NCBI GenBank assembly: GCA_964532385.1 | Contig: CAZHHW010000019.1 | Location: 1-39,198 of the forward strand | Origin: UBA6921 sp964532385 | GTDB lineage: Bacteria > Pseudomonadota > Gammaproteobacteria > SG8-11 | Direction: 5' to 3' | Length of the DNA stretch: 39,198 bases | Part shown: one piece after another, positions 1-7,241 of the stretch | How positions within the stretch are numbered: the first letter of the stretch is position 1 | Layout: each line of letters starts with the position of its first letter | Notes under the pieces: model-generated | What the model saw: the letters and a program-made list of their open reading frames with translations, nothing else | The model's database searches: none | What the model was told of the DNA's origin: nothing | Made by a program: the position numbers and the translations under genes

Positions 1-2
1 AT

Positions 3-689
3 GGCACGAGCCAAAGCGCGGTGTTCGGCCCCCAGACCCGCACGCAAACATTATCGCTGCACACCGCTACAGTCTTATCCGGCTTCGGCGGTTATGTGCA
101 GCTTGGCATCGAGCACATCGTGACCGGCATCGATCACTTGCTGTTTTTGTTCGCACTGCTGCTGCCCGCGGTGTTGCGGCGGGTAAATAACACATGGCAC
201 GGTGTGGAGCGCTTGCCGCCCGCGCTCATCGACATCGCTAAAGTCGTCACGGCATTTACGCTGGCGCATTCGCTTACGCTCGCACTGGCGGTGTTCGGCG
301 TGGTGCAACTACCGTCTGTGCTGGTTGAGTCCGCGATCGCGGCTTCCATCATCGTCGCGGCGCTTAACAACGTGTGGCCGATGTTCGCGGAAAAACGCTG
401 GACGCTCGCGTTCGCGTTCGGTCTGATGCATGGCTTTGGTTTTTCCGGCGCGCTCATTGAGCTGGGTTTAGCACGCGAACACCTTGCGAGCGCATTGTTG
501 GGTTTCAATCTTGGCGTGGAGCTCGCGCAGCTTGCGTTTGTTGCGCTGGTGGTGCCCACGGTGTTTGCGCTGCGCCGCCGCGTGCCCTATGTGCGTACCG
601 TGCTTGCGCCCGGCTCGACCTTGATCGCACTGATGGGCACGGTGTGGCTGATCGAACGTGCGCTCAACATCACGCTGTTGGGTTTCTGA
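3..689 (+). CDS. HupE/UreJ family membrane protein, C-terminal part (5' end outside window)
   Basis: The reading frame is open from the first bases of the window to the stop at 687-689, so the real start lies upstream; the GTG at 21 is only the first candidate codon visible. The visible part begins near a segment containing LGIEHIVTGIDHLLF, the His/Asp-rich first transmembrane motif of HupE/UreJ-type proteins, and carries a second motif, HGFGFSGAL, near the middle. About five to six hydrophobic segments follow, ending in a short hydrophobic tail. Family members are inner-membrane proteins linked to nickel or cobalt supply for hydrogenase or urease, but this C-terminal type is often found away from those enzymes, and none is seen here. 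The metal role is therefore family knowledge, not something shown by context. Confidence 0.8.
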   Translation, partial: GTSQSAVFGPQTRTQTLSLHTATVLSGFGGYVQLGIEHIVTGIDHLLFLFALLLPAVLRRVNNTWHGVERLPPALIDIAKVVTAFTLAHSLTLALAVFGVVQLPSVLVESAIAASIIVAALNNVWPMFAEKRWTLAFAFGLMHGFGFSGALIELGLAREHLASALLGFNLGVELAQLAFVALVVPTVFALRRRVPYVRTVLAPGSTLIALMGTVWLIERALNITLLGF

Positions 690-706
690 TTTAAGGCGCT
701 CCAGCG

Positions 707-735
707 TTGTGGGCGGACCGGATGCCTCCTACACT
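707..735 (+). promoter_or_regulatory. Possible promoter of the DUF1499 gene
   Basis: TTGTGG at 707-712 and TACACT at 730-735 are separated by 17 bases, placing a start site about 20 bases before the ATG at 765. Each box matches the sigma-70 consensus at four of six positions. The same TACACT hexamer also precedes the genes at 16323 and 29635. Confidence 0.35.
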
Positions 736-764
736 GTGGCATCGCTCATCACGGTGCGCCGCCC

Positions 765-1313
765 ATGTCGCTGCTTATCACGCTGTTCAAAATCATTCTC
801 GCGTTGCTTGCCGCAGCGTTGGCCCTGGTGGTGGGCGCCGTGGCCATGAACCACGTGCCATTACTTGACACACCGGGCCTAAGCGAACGCTTGCGCGTCT
901 ACTTCACCACCCACGTGGCCGAACTTGGCGACGCGACGCGTTTTCCGGAACTGCAAGCGCATGACGATGCACGCGACGCAGCCACGCTGTACGCAGATAC
1001 ATTGCGCGCGGTGGAAAACCTCGGCTGGGAAGTGATTTCGCACGACGACACGCAGCACCGTATCGAGGCCGTGGTGACCACGGGTCTCTGGAAATTCAAG
1101 GACGATGTATTCCTCTGGATCGCCGCGCAGCCCAGCGGCGGCGCTCGTCTATACGCACGTTCGCAATCGCGCGTGGGACGCGGCGACTTGGGTGCCAATA
1201 CGAGGCACTTACTCAAGTTGGTTGAAACGGTCGGATCATCGCCCTCGCCGCGAATGATCACCCCACCCCTGCGGGGCACCCCTCCGCTGCATACGGATGT
1301 GCGAGTGCCGTGA
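765..1313 (+). CDS. DUF1499 family protein
   Basis: 182 residues. Residues 5-28 form one hydrophobic segment, either a membrane anchor or an uncleaved signal. Residues about 55-160 carry the DUF1499 pattern: an LxAxD-like start, GWEV, IEAVVTT, W-F-KDDVFLWI and the strong ending RSQSRVGRGDLGANTRHL. The function of DUF1499 is not known; members are small, exported or membrane-linked proteins. The last 18 or so residues, starting at RMITPPLRG, are encoded by an interspersed repeat that begins at 1260, so the natural C-terminus was probably shorter and the present tail and stop codon come from the repeat. The gene converges on the anti-sigma gene at 1419. Confidence 0.75.
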   Translation: MSLLITLFKIILALLAAALALVVGAVAMNHVPLLDTPGLSERLRVYFTTHVAELGDATRFPELQAHDDARDAATLYADTLRAVENLGWEVISHDDTQHRIEAVVTTGLWKFKDDVFLWIAAQPSGGARLYARSQSRVGRGDLGANTRHLLKLVETVGSSPSPRMITPPLRGTPPLHTDVRVP

Positions 1314-1420
1314 AGTGCATGGATGCACGAGAGCGGCCTTGAAAATAAGGAGGGGAGTAACAGATTACTTCTCCCCTCCTTTGTTCAAGGAGGGGTGGCG
1401 GCGTAGCTGACGGGGTGGTT
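1260..1420 (+). repeat. Interspersed two-module repeat, copy 1 (modules A then B)
   Basis: Module A (1260-1357) starts with ACCCCACCCC and ends with AGGAGGGGAG. Module B (1371-about 1420) starts with CTCCCCTCCT and ends with GACGGGGTGGT. Both match, on the opposite strand, a second locus at 29333-29510; module A agrees at roughly 85-88% of positions by eye. The repeat runs from inside the 3' end of the DUF1499 gene to the stop codon of the anti-sigma gene (1419-1421). Confidence 0.8.
1348..1384. terminator. Stem-loop between convergent genes
   Basis: AAGGAGGGGAG and CTCCCCTCCTT form a stem of about 11 pairs, extended by AGTAA/TTACT with a small bulge. It lies at the junction of modules A and B of the repeat and between two convergent genes, so it could end transcription from both sides. 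The T tract is short, which weakens the call. Confidence 0.45.
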
Positions 1421-1736
1421 ATTCGCGCCGACGCTGACTTTGTGCCTGGTCGTGACTTTTACGCAGCAGATCCTTGATCTGTTCTTTAGCTTCGGGAGAA
1501 AGTTTTTGTTCCTTGCCTCTGGTCAATTGCGGCGGATCGCTGCGTAACACTCTCCGCAGCGCCGCCAGTTGTTGCCGATAGCGTTTGCACAATGCGCAAA
1601 TCAACAAGTGCGCATGCATGCGCGCGCGCTGATGCCAGGTCAACTGCCCGTCAAGATCTTGCGACACCCAACGCACCACCTCGCGGCACGGCGGGGTCAA
1701 CCAGATCAACAGATTATCCAGCCAACGCATTTTCAT
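1419..1736 (-). CDS. Soluble zinc-binding anti-sigma factor (zf-HC2 type)
   Basis: 105 residues when started at the ATG at 1736-1734; the longer open frame upstream lies inside the sigma gene and is not needed. ATGA overlaps the stop of the sigma gene, so the two are translationally coupled. The motif H-x3-C-x2-C (HLLICALC) near residues 48-55, preceded by an LDGQLTWHQRARMHAHL segment, is the zinc anti-sigma pattern. The C-terminal half is charged and has no transmembrane helix, so the protein should be cytoplasmic. By family knowledge it binds and holds the sigma factor and may release it on a redox or zinc signal; the signal here is unknown. Confidence 0.8.
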   Translation of the reverse strand: MKMRWLDNLLIWLTPPCREVVRWVSQDLDGQLTWHQRARMHAHLLICALCKRYRQQLAALRRVLRSDPPQLTRGKEQKLSPEAKEQIKDLLRKSHDQAQSQRRRE

Positions 1737-2347
1737 ACACCCCGCTCGCCGGGTCGCGCGCCCAGCCACTGCGTTTCGAAACATTCGCGCAGACGCGCGC
1801 GCGCACGATGCAACAGCACCCACAGATTAGACGGCGTAACATTCAAAACCTTACACACTTCGTCGCTGTCGACACCGTCGATTTCCTTCAGCGAAAACAG
1901 TTGCGCGCTGCGCTCCGGCAGCCGCTCGAGACAGGCGCGCAACACTTCCCAGAACTGGCTGTTTTCGGTCAGCGTGCGCGGGTCGCAACCCCAATCCGCA
2001 GGGCCGGTATTTTCATTTAACCAATGACCGTCCTCGCCAAAACAGGCAGCATCGTCATCGTCCGCCACGCCCATGCGTTCGAGATTTTCAAACGGCTTCA
2101 GGCGTGCCGCGCGGCGTATGTGATCGATGACCTTGTGCTTCAGGATACCGACCAGCCAGGTGCGCTCCGCCGATTGCCCGGCGAACGCATGCCGCGCCTG
2201 CAATGCGGCCAACAAGGTTTCCTGCACGATGTCTTGCGCCACATCGGCATCGCGCACGCGCAGCATGGCGCAGCGATACAGGTAATCGCCGTGTTGATCG
2301 ACCCAGGTGTCGGGACTGGACAGGATGGAAACAGGATTGGAGGTCAA
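1733..2347 (-). CDS. ECF-type RNA polymerase sigma factor
   Basis: 204 residues. Region 2 is at about residues 20-85, with RVRDADVAQDIVQETLLAALQA and ERTWLVGILKHKVIDHIRRA. An acidic linker of about 50 residues (ADDDDAACFGEDGHW) follows, then region 4 at about 138-195, with LERLPERSAQLFSLKEIDG and an NVTPSNLWVLLHRARARLRE helix-turn-helix. This long-linker layout resembles the group called TIGR02943. An in-frame TGA lies just upstream, which fixes the ATG at 2347, although no good ribosome site precedes it. The zinc anti-sigma gene follows with a 4-bp overlap. The target promoters are unknown; no self-evident second copy of its own promoter was found in the window. Confidence 0.88.
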   Translation of the reverse strand: MTSNPVSILSSPDTWVDQHGDYLYRCAMLRVRDADVAQDIVQETLLAALQARHAFAGQSAERTWLVGILKHKVIDHIRRAARLKPFENLERMGVADDDDAACFGEDGHWLNENTGPADWGCDPRTLTENSQFWEVLRACLERLPERSAQLFSLKEIDGVDSDEVCKVLNVTPSNLWVLLHRARARLRECFETQWLGARPGERGV

Positions 2348-2401
2348 GCGAGAGTCCCTGAAGGATGATGCTCCGTCACTGATTTTATGGTTCGCCCGGA
2401 A

Positions 2402-2854
2402 TTATCCGCCCCGGCTCGCAATGATATAGATCAACCCGGCCGCCCAGATGCAGGAAAAAAACACCGGCGCGCCGAGCAAATAATATTTGGACGACACCGC
2501 GCCCAGAAAACGCAGCCAGGCGGGGGCGGCGGCTTCGGCGGCGGCGGTGTCGAGTAATTGAAAGCGCGCATCGCCGGGGTATTTTTTTGCAAAGACCAGC
2601 GCCTTGGTCTGCCAGGCTTTTTGAAACAGGCTGGTGCGTCCGATCGACAAGATCCAGATCCCCGACAAGATCGAGCCCGCCACAAAAATGGGCCAGTTCG
2701 CCAACGTGAATCCGCCGCCGAGCTGAAGCGCGGAAACCAGCAAGCCATTCACGACCAACAGCACCTGGAGTTTGTTGGTCTTGATCGGATTCTCTGCTGA
2801 CCATAGATCGACATAGGCTTTATAGGCAATGTAGTCGGTATCCTCTTGGCTCAT
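2402..2854 (-). CDS. Small membrane protein of unknown function
   Basis: 150 residues from the ATG at 2854-2852, chosen because AGGAGC stands just before it; the frame is open further upstream but without a ribosome site. Residues about 27-48 and 53-73 form a pair of hydrophobic helices, and a third hydrophobic stretch lies near 120-145. The layout (a soluble YKAYVDLW start, a helical hairpin, a charged cytosolic stretch with SLFQKAWQTKAL) recalls the RipA-like octameric membrane proteins, but that is a resemblance in shape only. It lies between the sigma gene and the reductase fusion, on the same strand. Confidence 0.6.
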   Translation of the reverse strand: MSQEDTDYIAYKAYVDLWSAENPIKTNKLQVLLVVNGLLVSALQLGGGFTLANWPIFVAGSILSGIWILSIGRTSLFQKAWQTKALVFAKKYPGDARFQLLDTAAAEAAAPAWLRFLGAVSSKYYLLGAPVFFSCIWAAGLIYIIASRGG

Positions 2855-2902
2855 AGCGGCTCCTAAGATTTTAGAAATTGCCGCGCATGTCATGCGCACC
2901 CT

Positions 2903-4186
2903 TCATGACGCGACCATGCTGCGCAATTGCGCGCGCGGAAATACGCGCGACGCCAGCACCTCGTCGACGGCGGCGGTGAACGACGCCGGGCCGGCCACGT
3001 ACACGTCGATATCCTGCAATTCAGGATATCCAGCCACGATTTTTTGCACCGCGCCGGCAACCTGTTCCGGATGCGCAGGCACGCTGACGGGCGTGTAGTG
3101 AAAATTATCCAGCGCATCGGCCCACGAGCGGCACAGGTTGTCCAGATAACGATCTTCGCTGCGCGCCGTGAGCCAATATAAAGTCAAGCTTGGCGCGTTA
3201 TCCAGCGCCATGGCGTGTTCGATCATGCCTTTAATCGGCGCAAAGCCGGTTTCGCAGGCAAAAAACACCAGCGCGCGCGGCGAGTCCTGATCCAACGCAA
3301 AATCGCCGTACGGTCCGCTGACATTAATGGCCTGACCTTCGTGCAATTGCGCAAATCCGCTTCCGCCGTCATGCACATGAAAATATAAATTGCGGTCATC
3401 GCAGGGACAACCGGCGCCGGACAGTTCCGCCGTGGCGCCATTGGGCAAGCGGAGGCGAAACGTCTGCCCGGCGAAAAACCGCAGCCGGTGCTGTGGCGGG
3501 GTTTGCACGTGCAGCAACGCCACACCCGGGACGGGACGGGTAATATTTTTGATNNNNNNNNNNNNNNNNNNNNNNNNNNNNNNNNNNNNNNNNNNNNNNN
3601 NNNNNNNNNNNNNNNNNNNNNNNNNNNNNNNNNNNNNNNNNNNNNNNNNNNNNAAACTACTGGCGCCTTCGACGAAAAAGTCATGCCCGGCAGGTTCAGT
3701 GCGCACGTGGGCGGTCATCACGCGCAACAGGCTGTCTTGTGCCCAGAGCGCCGCGCCATCAACCTTGGCCTGAGCCGGAAGCAACTCCAGTTCCATGCGC
3801 TCAAGCAATGCTGAAGATACCGGCGCGGAAGGAACTGCCGACAGCTCGCGGTGTAGGCGCGTCAAAACGCCGCGATAGTGCTCGGCCAGCATCTGGCTAC
3901 GCGCCAGCTCCATGCCCAGTTCCTGCACCCGCATCGCCAGCACCTCGGCATCCGGCAAAACGCGTTCGCGGATACGGCGCGCGAAGGCGGCTTCCTTGAT
4001 TTGGGTCACCCGCTCCAGCTCCTGATCCTGCTCAATGCGAGTGTGCGGATAAAGCTGAACCAAATCAGCAGCGGCGATTTGTCCCTCGAAGGTCGGCAAA
4101 TCCCCATCTTTTATACGTTGCTGCAGAGCGCCGCGGCTGATTCCCGCCAACCGGGCAGCGCGCGATAAGCTCAGTAGTTGTGCCAT
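2903..4186 (-). CDS. HTH / coiled-coil / ferredoxin reductase fusion, interrupted by assembly gap
   Basis: The N-terminal part (residues 1-about 50) is a MerR/excisionase-like helix-turn-helix: LSLSRAARLAGISRGALQQR followed by a KDGDLPTFEG wing. A long charged helix, probably a coiled coil, covers about 55-150. Then comes DFFVEGASS, which looks like the second strand of a 2Fe-2S ferredoxin domain, just before the N run at 3554-3653. After the gap come an FAD domain with FFAGQTFRLRLPNG and a NAD-binding domain with ALVFFACETGFAPIKGMIEHA. The cysteines of the iron-sulfur site are not visible and probably fall in the gap, whose true length is unknown. The likely activity is NAD(P)H-dependent electron transfer, possibly regulating DNA binding through redox state. 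AGAGGGG precedes the ATG. Confidence 0.75.
   Translation of the reverse strand: MAQLLSLSRAARLAGISRGALQQRIKDGDLPTFEGQIAAADLVQLYPHTRIEQDQELERVTQIKEAAFARRIRERVLPDAEVLAMRVQELGMELARSQMLAEHYRGVLTRLHRELSAVPSAPVSSALLERMELELLPAQAKVDGAALWAQDSLLRVMTAHVRTEPAGHDFFVEGASSXXXXXXXXXXXXXXXXXXXXXXXXXXXXXXXXXXIKNITRPVPGVALLHVQTPPQHRLRFFAGQTFRLRLPNGATAELSGAGCPCDDRNLYFHVHDGGSGFAQLHEGQAINVSGPYGDFALDQDSPRALVFFACETGFAPIKGMIEHAMALDNAPSLTLYWLTARSEDRYLDNLCRSWADALDNFHYTPVSVPAHPEQVAGAVQKIVAGYPELQDIDVYVAGPASFTAAVDEVLASRVFPRAQLRSMVAS
3554..3653. other. Assembly gap (100 N)
   Basis: Exactly 100 N, the usual placeholder for an unknown distance. It interrupts the reductase fusion where a 2Fe-2S domain of about 80-90 residues would be expected, so the real missing sequence is probably longer than 100 bases. 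Confidence 0.99.
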
Positions 4187-4312
4187 CTGTAACCCCTCTG
4201 TGCGCTCGCGGACAAGTCTTACGCACGCTCCTCGCTATAACCAAAAACTAATGAGGAGAAAGTTTTTTTGCAGTCATTGAACTTCTATTCATCAGTCCCA
4301 TCTTATGTAACG

Positions 4313-4436
4313 TGAAACGGTTATTGAATTACGCTCCCCCCGCGTAACGCTCTAACCCTCTTTCCTCCCCCTACGAGGCGGCCCCCCCGCCGTCTCGTCT
4401 TGATAGCGCGCTCCAACCTAGAGCGCGCTTTTTTTT
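4313..4436 (+). ncRNA. Candidate trans-acting small RNA with C-rich hairpin loops
   Basis: Three hairpins lie in a row. TTACGC/GCGTAA (4329-4334/4342-4347) closes the loop TCCCCCC. ACGAGGCGGC/GCCGTCTCGT (4373-4382/4389-4398, one G-U pair) closes CCCCCC. A perfect 9-bp terminator stem (4405-4413/4421-4429) is followed by eight T. A further TTTCCTCCCCC stretch resembles an anti-Shine-Dalgarno sequence. No plus-strand gene lies upstream for more than 2.8 kb, so the terminator needs its own transcript. A weak promoter can be read as TTGAAC (4277-4282), 18 bases, TCTTAT (4301-4306), giving about 124 nt. The 5' end is a guess. The plan recalls sX13 of Xanthomonas and the actinobacterial 6C RNA, but homology is not claimed. 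Confidence 0.5.
4405..4436 (+). terminator. Strong intrinsic terminator with no upstream plus-strand gene
   Basis: AGCGCGCTC and GAGCGCGCT pair perfectly around the loop CAACCTA and are followed by eight T on the plus strand. On the minus strand no T run follows the stem, so it does not serve the deaminase gene that ends at 4448. Confidence 0.85.
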
Positions 4437-4447
4437 GGCCGCGTTTT

Positions 4448-4948
4448 TTAATAAGGACGTGTGCCCGGCAGCCGTTGCCAATTCATTAATAAAGCTTCGC
4501 ATTCCGCGCGCATGAAATCACCTCTGATCAATACCGGCGAGCCACCGATATCGCGGAGCTGTTCATTGGAAACCGCCAGTTCGTTAAAACCCAGGTTGCG
4601 CACATCGGCGATGCGCGTGCCATAAACGATGCGCTCGATGCGGGCCCAATGAATCGCGGCAAAACACATCGGGCAGGGCTCGGTGGTGGAATAAATGGTA
4701 CAGCCGGTCAGGTGAAATTTGCCCAGCGCGCGCGACGCGATATGAATCGCGTTTATTTCAGCGTGACAGGTGGCGTCGTTATCGCTCAAAACGCTGTTGT
4801 TGGCGCAGGCCACGATCGCATCGCCCTGCACGATGCAAGCCCCGAACGGCCCGCCTTCACCACGGGGCAATGCCTGCTGCGCCTGGGCGATGGCCGCAAG
4901 CATGAAACGCCGCTCGGGAAGATAGCTGTCAACCGCAGGACTTGTCAT
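4448..4948 (-). CDS. Zinc-dependent nucleoside/guanine deaminase family protein
   Basis: 166 residues with the cytidine-deaminase fold. The zinc site is H62 and E64 in CHAEINAI, with C92 and C95 in PCPMC. GGPFGACIV near residue 32 and the N-SVLSDNDATCHAE stretch resemble guanine deaminases and related nucleoside deaminases rather than the tRNA enzyme TadA, so purine base deamination is the best guess; the substrate cannot be fixed from sequence alone. GGGGAG lies 8 bases before the ATG. The M1 peptidase gene lies 79 bases upstream on the same strand, and the two may be cotranscribed. Confidence 0.8.
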   Translation of the reverse strand: MTSPAVDSYLPERRFMLAAIAQAQQALPRGEGGPFGACIVQGDAIVACANNSVLSDNDATCHAEINAIHIASRALGKFHLTGCTIYSTTEPCPMCFAAIHWARIERIVYGTRIADVRNLGFNELAVSNEQLRDIGGSPVLIRGDFMRAECEALLMNWQRLPGTRPY

Positions 4949-5027
4949 TACCAGACTCCCCTATTGCAACGGCGAGTTATCCCTTTTCCCTTCCGGGTAA
5001 GGGAGACACAACAGGCCACGCGACCTA

Positions 5028-7214
5028 TCACTTCGCCGGCGCCGGCACCAAGGCGGCGCGGGCGGCCAGTTTTGCTGATTTCATTTCCACCTTCACGCGG
5101 TCGTCTTGCTGCACCGCCACCGACAAAGGCGAGCCCACCACCGGCCATTGTCCTTTGAGTGTATTGCTCGCGTCGCTATTTTGAAATGCCAAAAAACTGT
5201 AGCGCGCGTAATGAGGCAACTTGCGCGCCAGTGCGCCAAGTGCCTGCGAACTGTCCGACGCCAGCCAGGCCAGCGACACCGCCGGATTCAGCGGGCTGCG
5301 CGCGCTGACAACCATGGCCTGATCCGCACGCGTATAACTTTGATCATTAATCCGCACGCCGGCGGCGTCGGCTTTGAACATATACCCCTTCAGCCCCGCC
5401 GCCAGCTGTGCGCGCCAGCGATTCTCCCAACCGAACAACCATACCGCACGATCATTAGGTAAAGTTTTTAGCGCATTGTCGGCTTTGATTTCGATTTTGC
5501 CGGGTTCCGCCGCGCGCCACGTCTGAGCGAGCTGTTCGTAGGCCTGCCGTAAAGGCGCAGGCGCCGCGGAGGGGATCAGCAGCAGGATTTTCTCCGCACC
5601 GAACACTTGCGACAAGGCGGGTGGAATTTCGGCCCGGTCAAGCCGCCTGAAAATGTCGAACTCCGGATCCACCTCGAGCCGCAGCGGCCGCGCGGCAACA
5701 GGCAGATTCAGCGCGAGCTGTTTTCCCTTCATGTGCACGGTCGTCTGGTAGGCGTTCTCGACATCTTGCAGATGCACCGTCACCGGCAGATTAAGCGGGA
5801 AGGCGGCGCCGCTTTGGGTTTGCTCTATGATTGCGCTCAGCACAAAACCATCGCCTTTGACTTTGGTGTGCGCGCCGTGCACGCGCAACTGCGGCGCCCC
5901 GGCGCGTTTAACCCATGGGTCGAAACTCGCGTCGAGGTTTTTTTGCGCGACCTCGGCCAGCACCTTTTTTACATCGTCGAAGCCGGCGGTTTTGAATTGA
6001 AAGCGGCGATAAAATTCCCGCAACCCCTGAATGAAAACGGCATCGCCTAATTCACGCCGCAACATGTGAAACAACAACAACGTCTTTCCGTAACCAACCG
6101 CTTCGGTTGTCGAGCTATGGCGCGAGCGGAATTCGGTCAACGGAAAATCGCGCTCACTGCTGACGAAGTCAGTGTATTTCTGCAACGCCGCGCGCCGGTA
6201 GTTCGCACCTTCGCCACGCTGCTCCTGTAACAGATGATCGGCCAGATAGCTGGTCAAACCTTCCGACCAGTTGCCATGCGCGTAATCCACGTACACGCCG
6301 TTGCCCCACCAGTTGTGCAAGATCTCGTGCGGATACGACGAATTCACGATGAACGGCAAACGCAGCACCTTCGACCCCAGCAACGTGAACGACGGCATGC
6401 CGAAGCCGGTCTCCCAGAAATTTTCCACCAGCGCGAATTTGGCGTAGGGATAAGGGCCCAGGAGTTGACTGTACATGTTGGTGTAACGCACCGTGGCGTC
6501 GAGGTAGGTGCGTGCCAACGCTTCATCGGGCGTGCGCAGAAACACCATCGCCTGTACGCCCTCGACGGTTTCGCTGGATTCGGTGAACGGCGCGGCCAGC
6601 AGATAGATTTCATCCTGCGGATGTTGCTCTTCCCAGCGCACCACGCGGGTTTCAGCGTCCGTATCGTGACGCGTGCGCGCCCCCTGGCTGACCGCATCCC
6701 AGGCTTTGGGCAAGCGCACTTCAAGCGTGAAACTCAGTAATTCATCCTCTGCAAAATGCGGATACCACGCACTCGTGCCGTTCAGAAACACACCTTCAGC
6801 GGAAATCATGCCGGTGGAATCGCGCATGCCGCGCGTCAGCTCAGCGCTCGCGTCGCTGAGCGCGTGAAAGATTTCACCGCCGTACTCAAGTTGGATATCA
6901 CGCACACCCGGCGCCAAGGTCAGCAGGTACTCGGTTTCGACAGCCGCCGCCGCGCCGGGTTTAGGCATCACTGTCTCGAGCGTTGCTTTATCATTCAACA
7001 CGTGCGGAGCAAGTCCGGTATGTAATTTGAAACGGAAAGCTTTTCCATGCGCCAGCCCTTGCGGCAGGGTGATAGCGTCTTGCGCCAGGAGCCGGTGCGT
7101 TTCAGGTTGCAGGGTGATGCGCAAATCATGATGCAGTAACTCCGCGGCATTCAAATTTATCACCGCAAACAAACCGGCAACGGCGATTCCAATTCGACCT
7201 ATCATTACGTTCAT
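5028..7214 (-). CDS. Exported M1-family metallopeptidase-like protein
   Basis: 728 residues with a signal peptide (about residues 1-23, ending LNAAE). The zinc motif is HEILH at 296-300, with the third ligand probably E318 in NWSEG. There are 17 residues between the HEXXH motif and this Glu, where typical M1 enzymes have 18. The usual GAMEN substrate motif is replaced by TGFGMPSF near 269-276. Residues 30-200 form the beta-rich N-domain. A distinct beta-rich and mixed C-terminal region follows residue 425. It should act in the periplasm or be secreted. The altered motif makes ordinary N-terminal exopeptidase activity uncertain. It is divergent from the small gene at 7242, only 27 bases away. 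Confidence 0.82.
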   Translation of the reverse strand: MNVMIGRIGIAVAGLFAVINLNAAELLHHDLRITLQPETHRLLAQDAITLPQGLAHGKAFRFKLHTGLAPHVLNDKATLETVMPKPGAAAAVETEYLLTLAPGVRDIQLEYGGEIFHALSDASAELTRGMRDSTGMISAEGVFLNGTSAWYPHFAEDELLSFTLEVRLPKAWDAVSQGARTRHDTDAETRVVRWEEQHPQDEIYLLAAPFTESSETVEGVQAMVFLRTPDEALARTYLDATVRYTNMYSQLLGPYPYAKFALVENFWETGFGMPSFTLLGSKVLRLPFIVNSSYPHEILHNWWGNGVYVDYAHGNWSEGLTSYLADHLLQEQRGEGANYRRAALQKYTDFVSSERDFPLTEFRSRHSSTTEAVGYGKTLLLFHMLRRELGDAVFIQGLREFYRRFQFKTAGFDDVKKVLAEVAQKNLDASFDPWVKRAGAPQLRVHGAHTKVKGDGFVLSAIIEQTQSGAAFPLNLPVTVHLQDVENAYQTTVHMKGKQLALNLPVAARPLRLEVDPEFDIFRRLDRAEIPPALSQVFGAEKILLLIPSAAPAPLRQAYEQLAQTWRAAEPGKIEIKADNALKTLPNDRAVWLFGWENRWRAQLAAGLKGYMFKADAAGVRINDQSYTRADQAMVVSARSPLNPAVSLAWLASDSSQALGALARKLPHYARYSFLAFQNSDASNTLKGQWPVVGSPLSVAVQQDDRVKVEMKSAKLAARAALVPAPAK

Positions 7215-7241
7215 TCCTCGTCTGTTATCCGGAGTAATACC

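Noticed and set aside
4243..4269. AAAAACT/AGTTTTT hairpin upstream of the reductase fusion
   Set aside because: A 7-bp stem of mostly A-T pairs with no GC clamp is too weak to call a terminator or operator.
4405..4436. Terminator for the deaminase gene ending at 4448
   Set aside because: The T run follows the stem only on the plus strand; read from the deaminase gene the stem is followed by mixed sequence.
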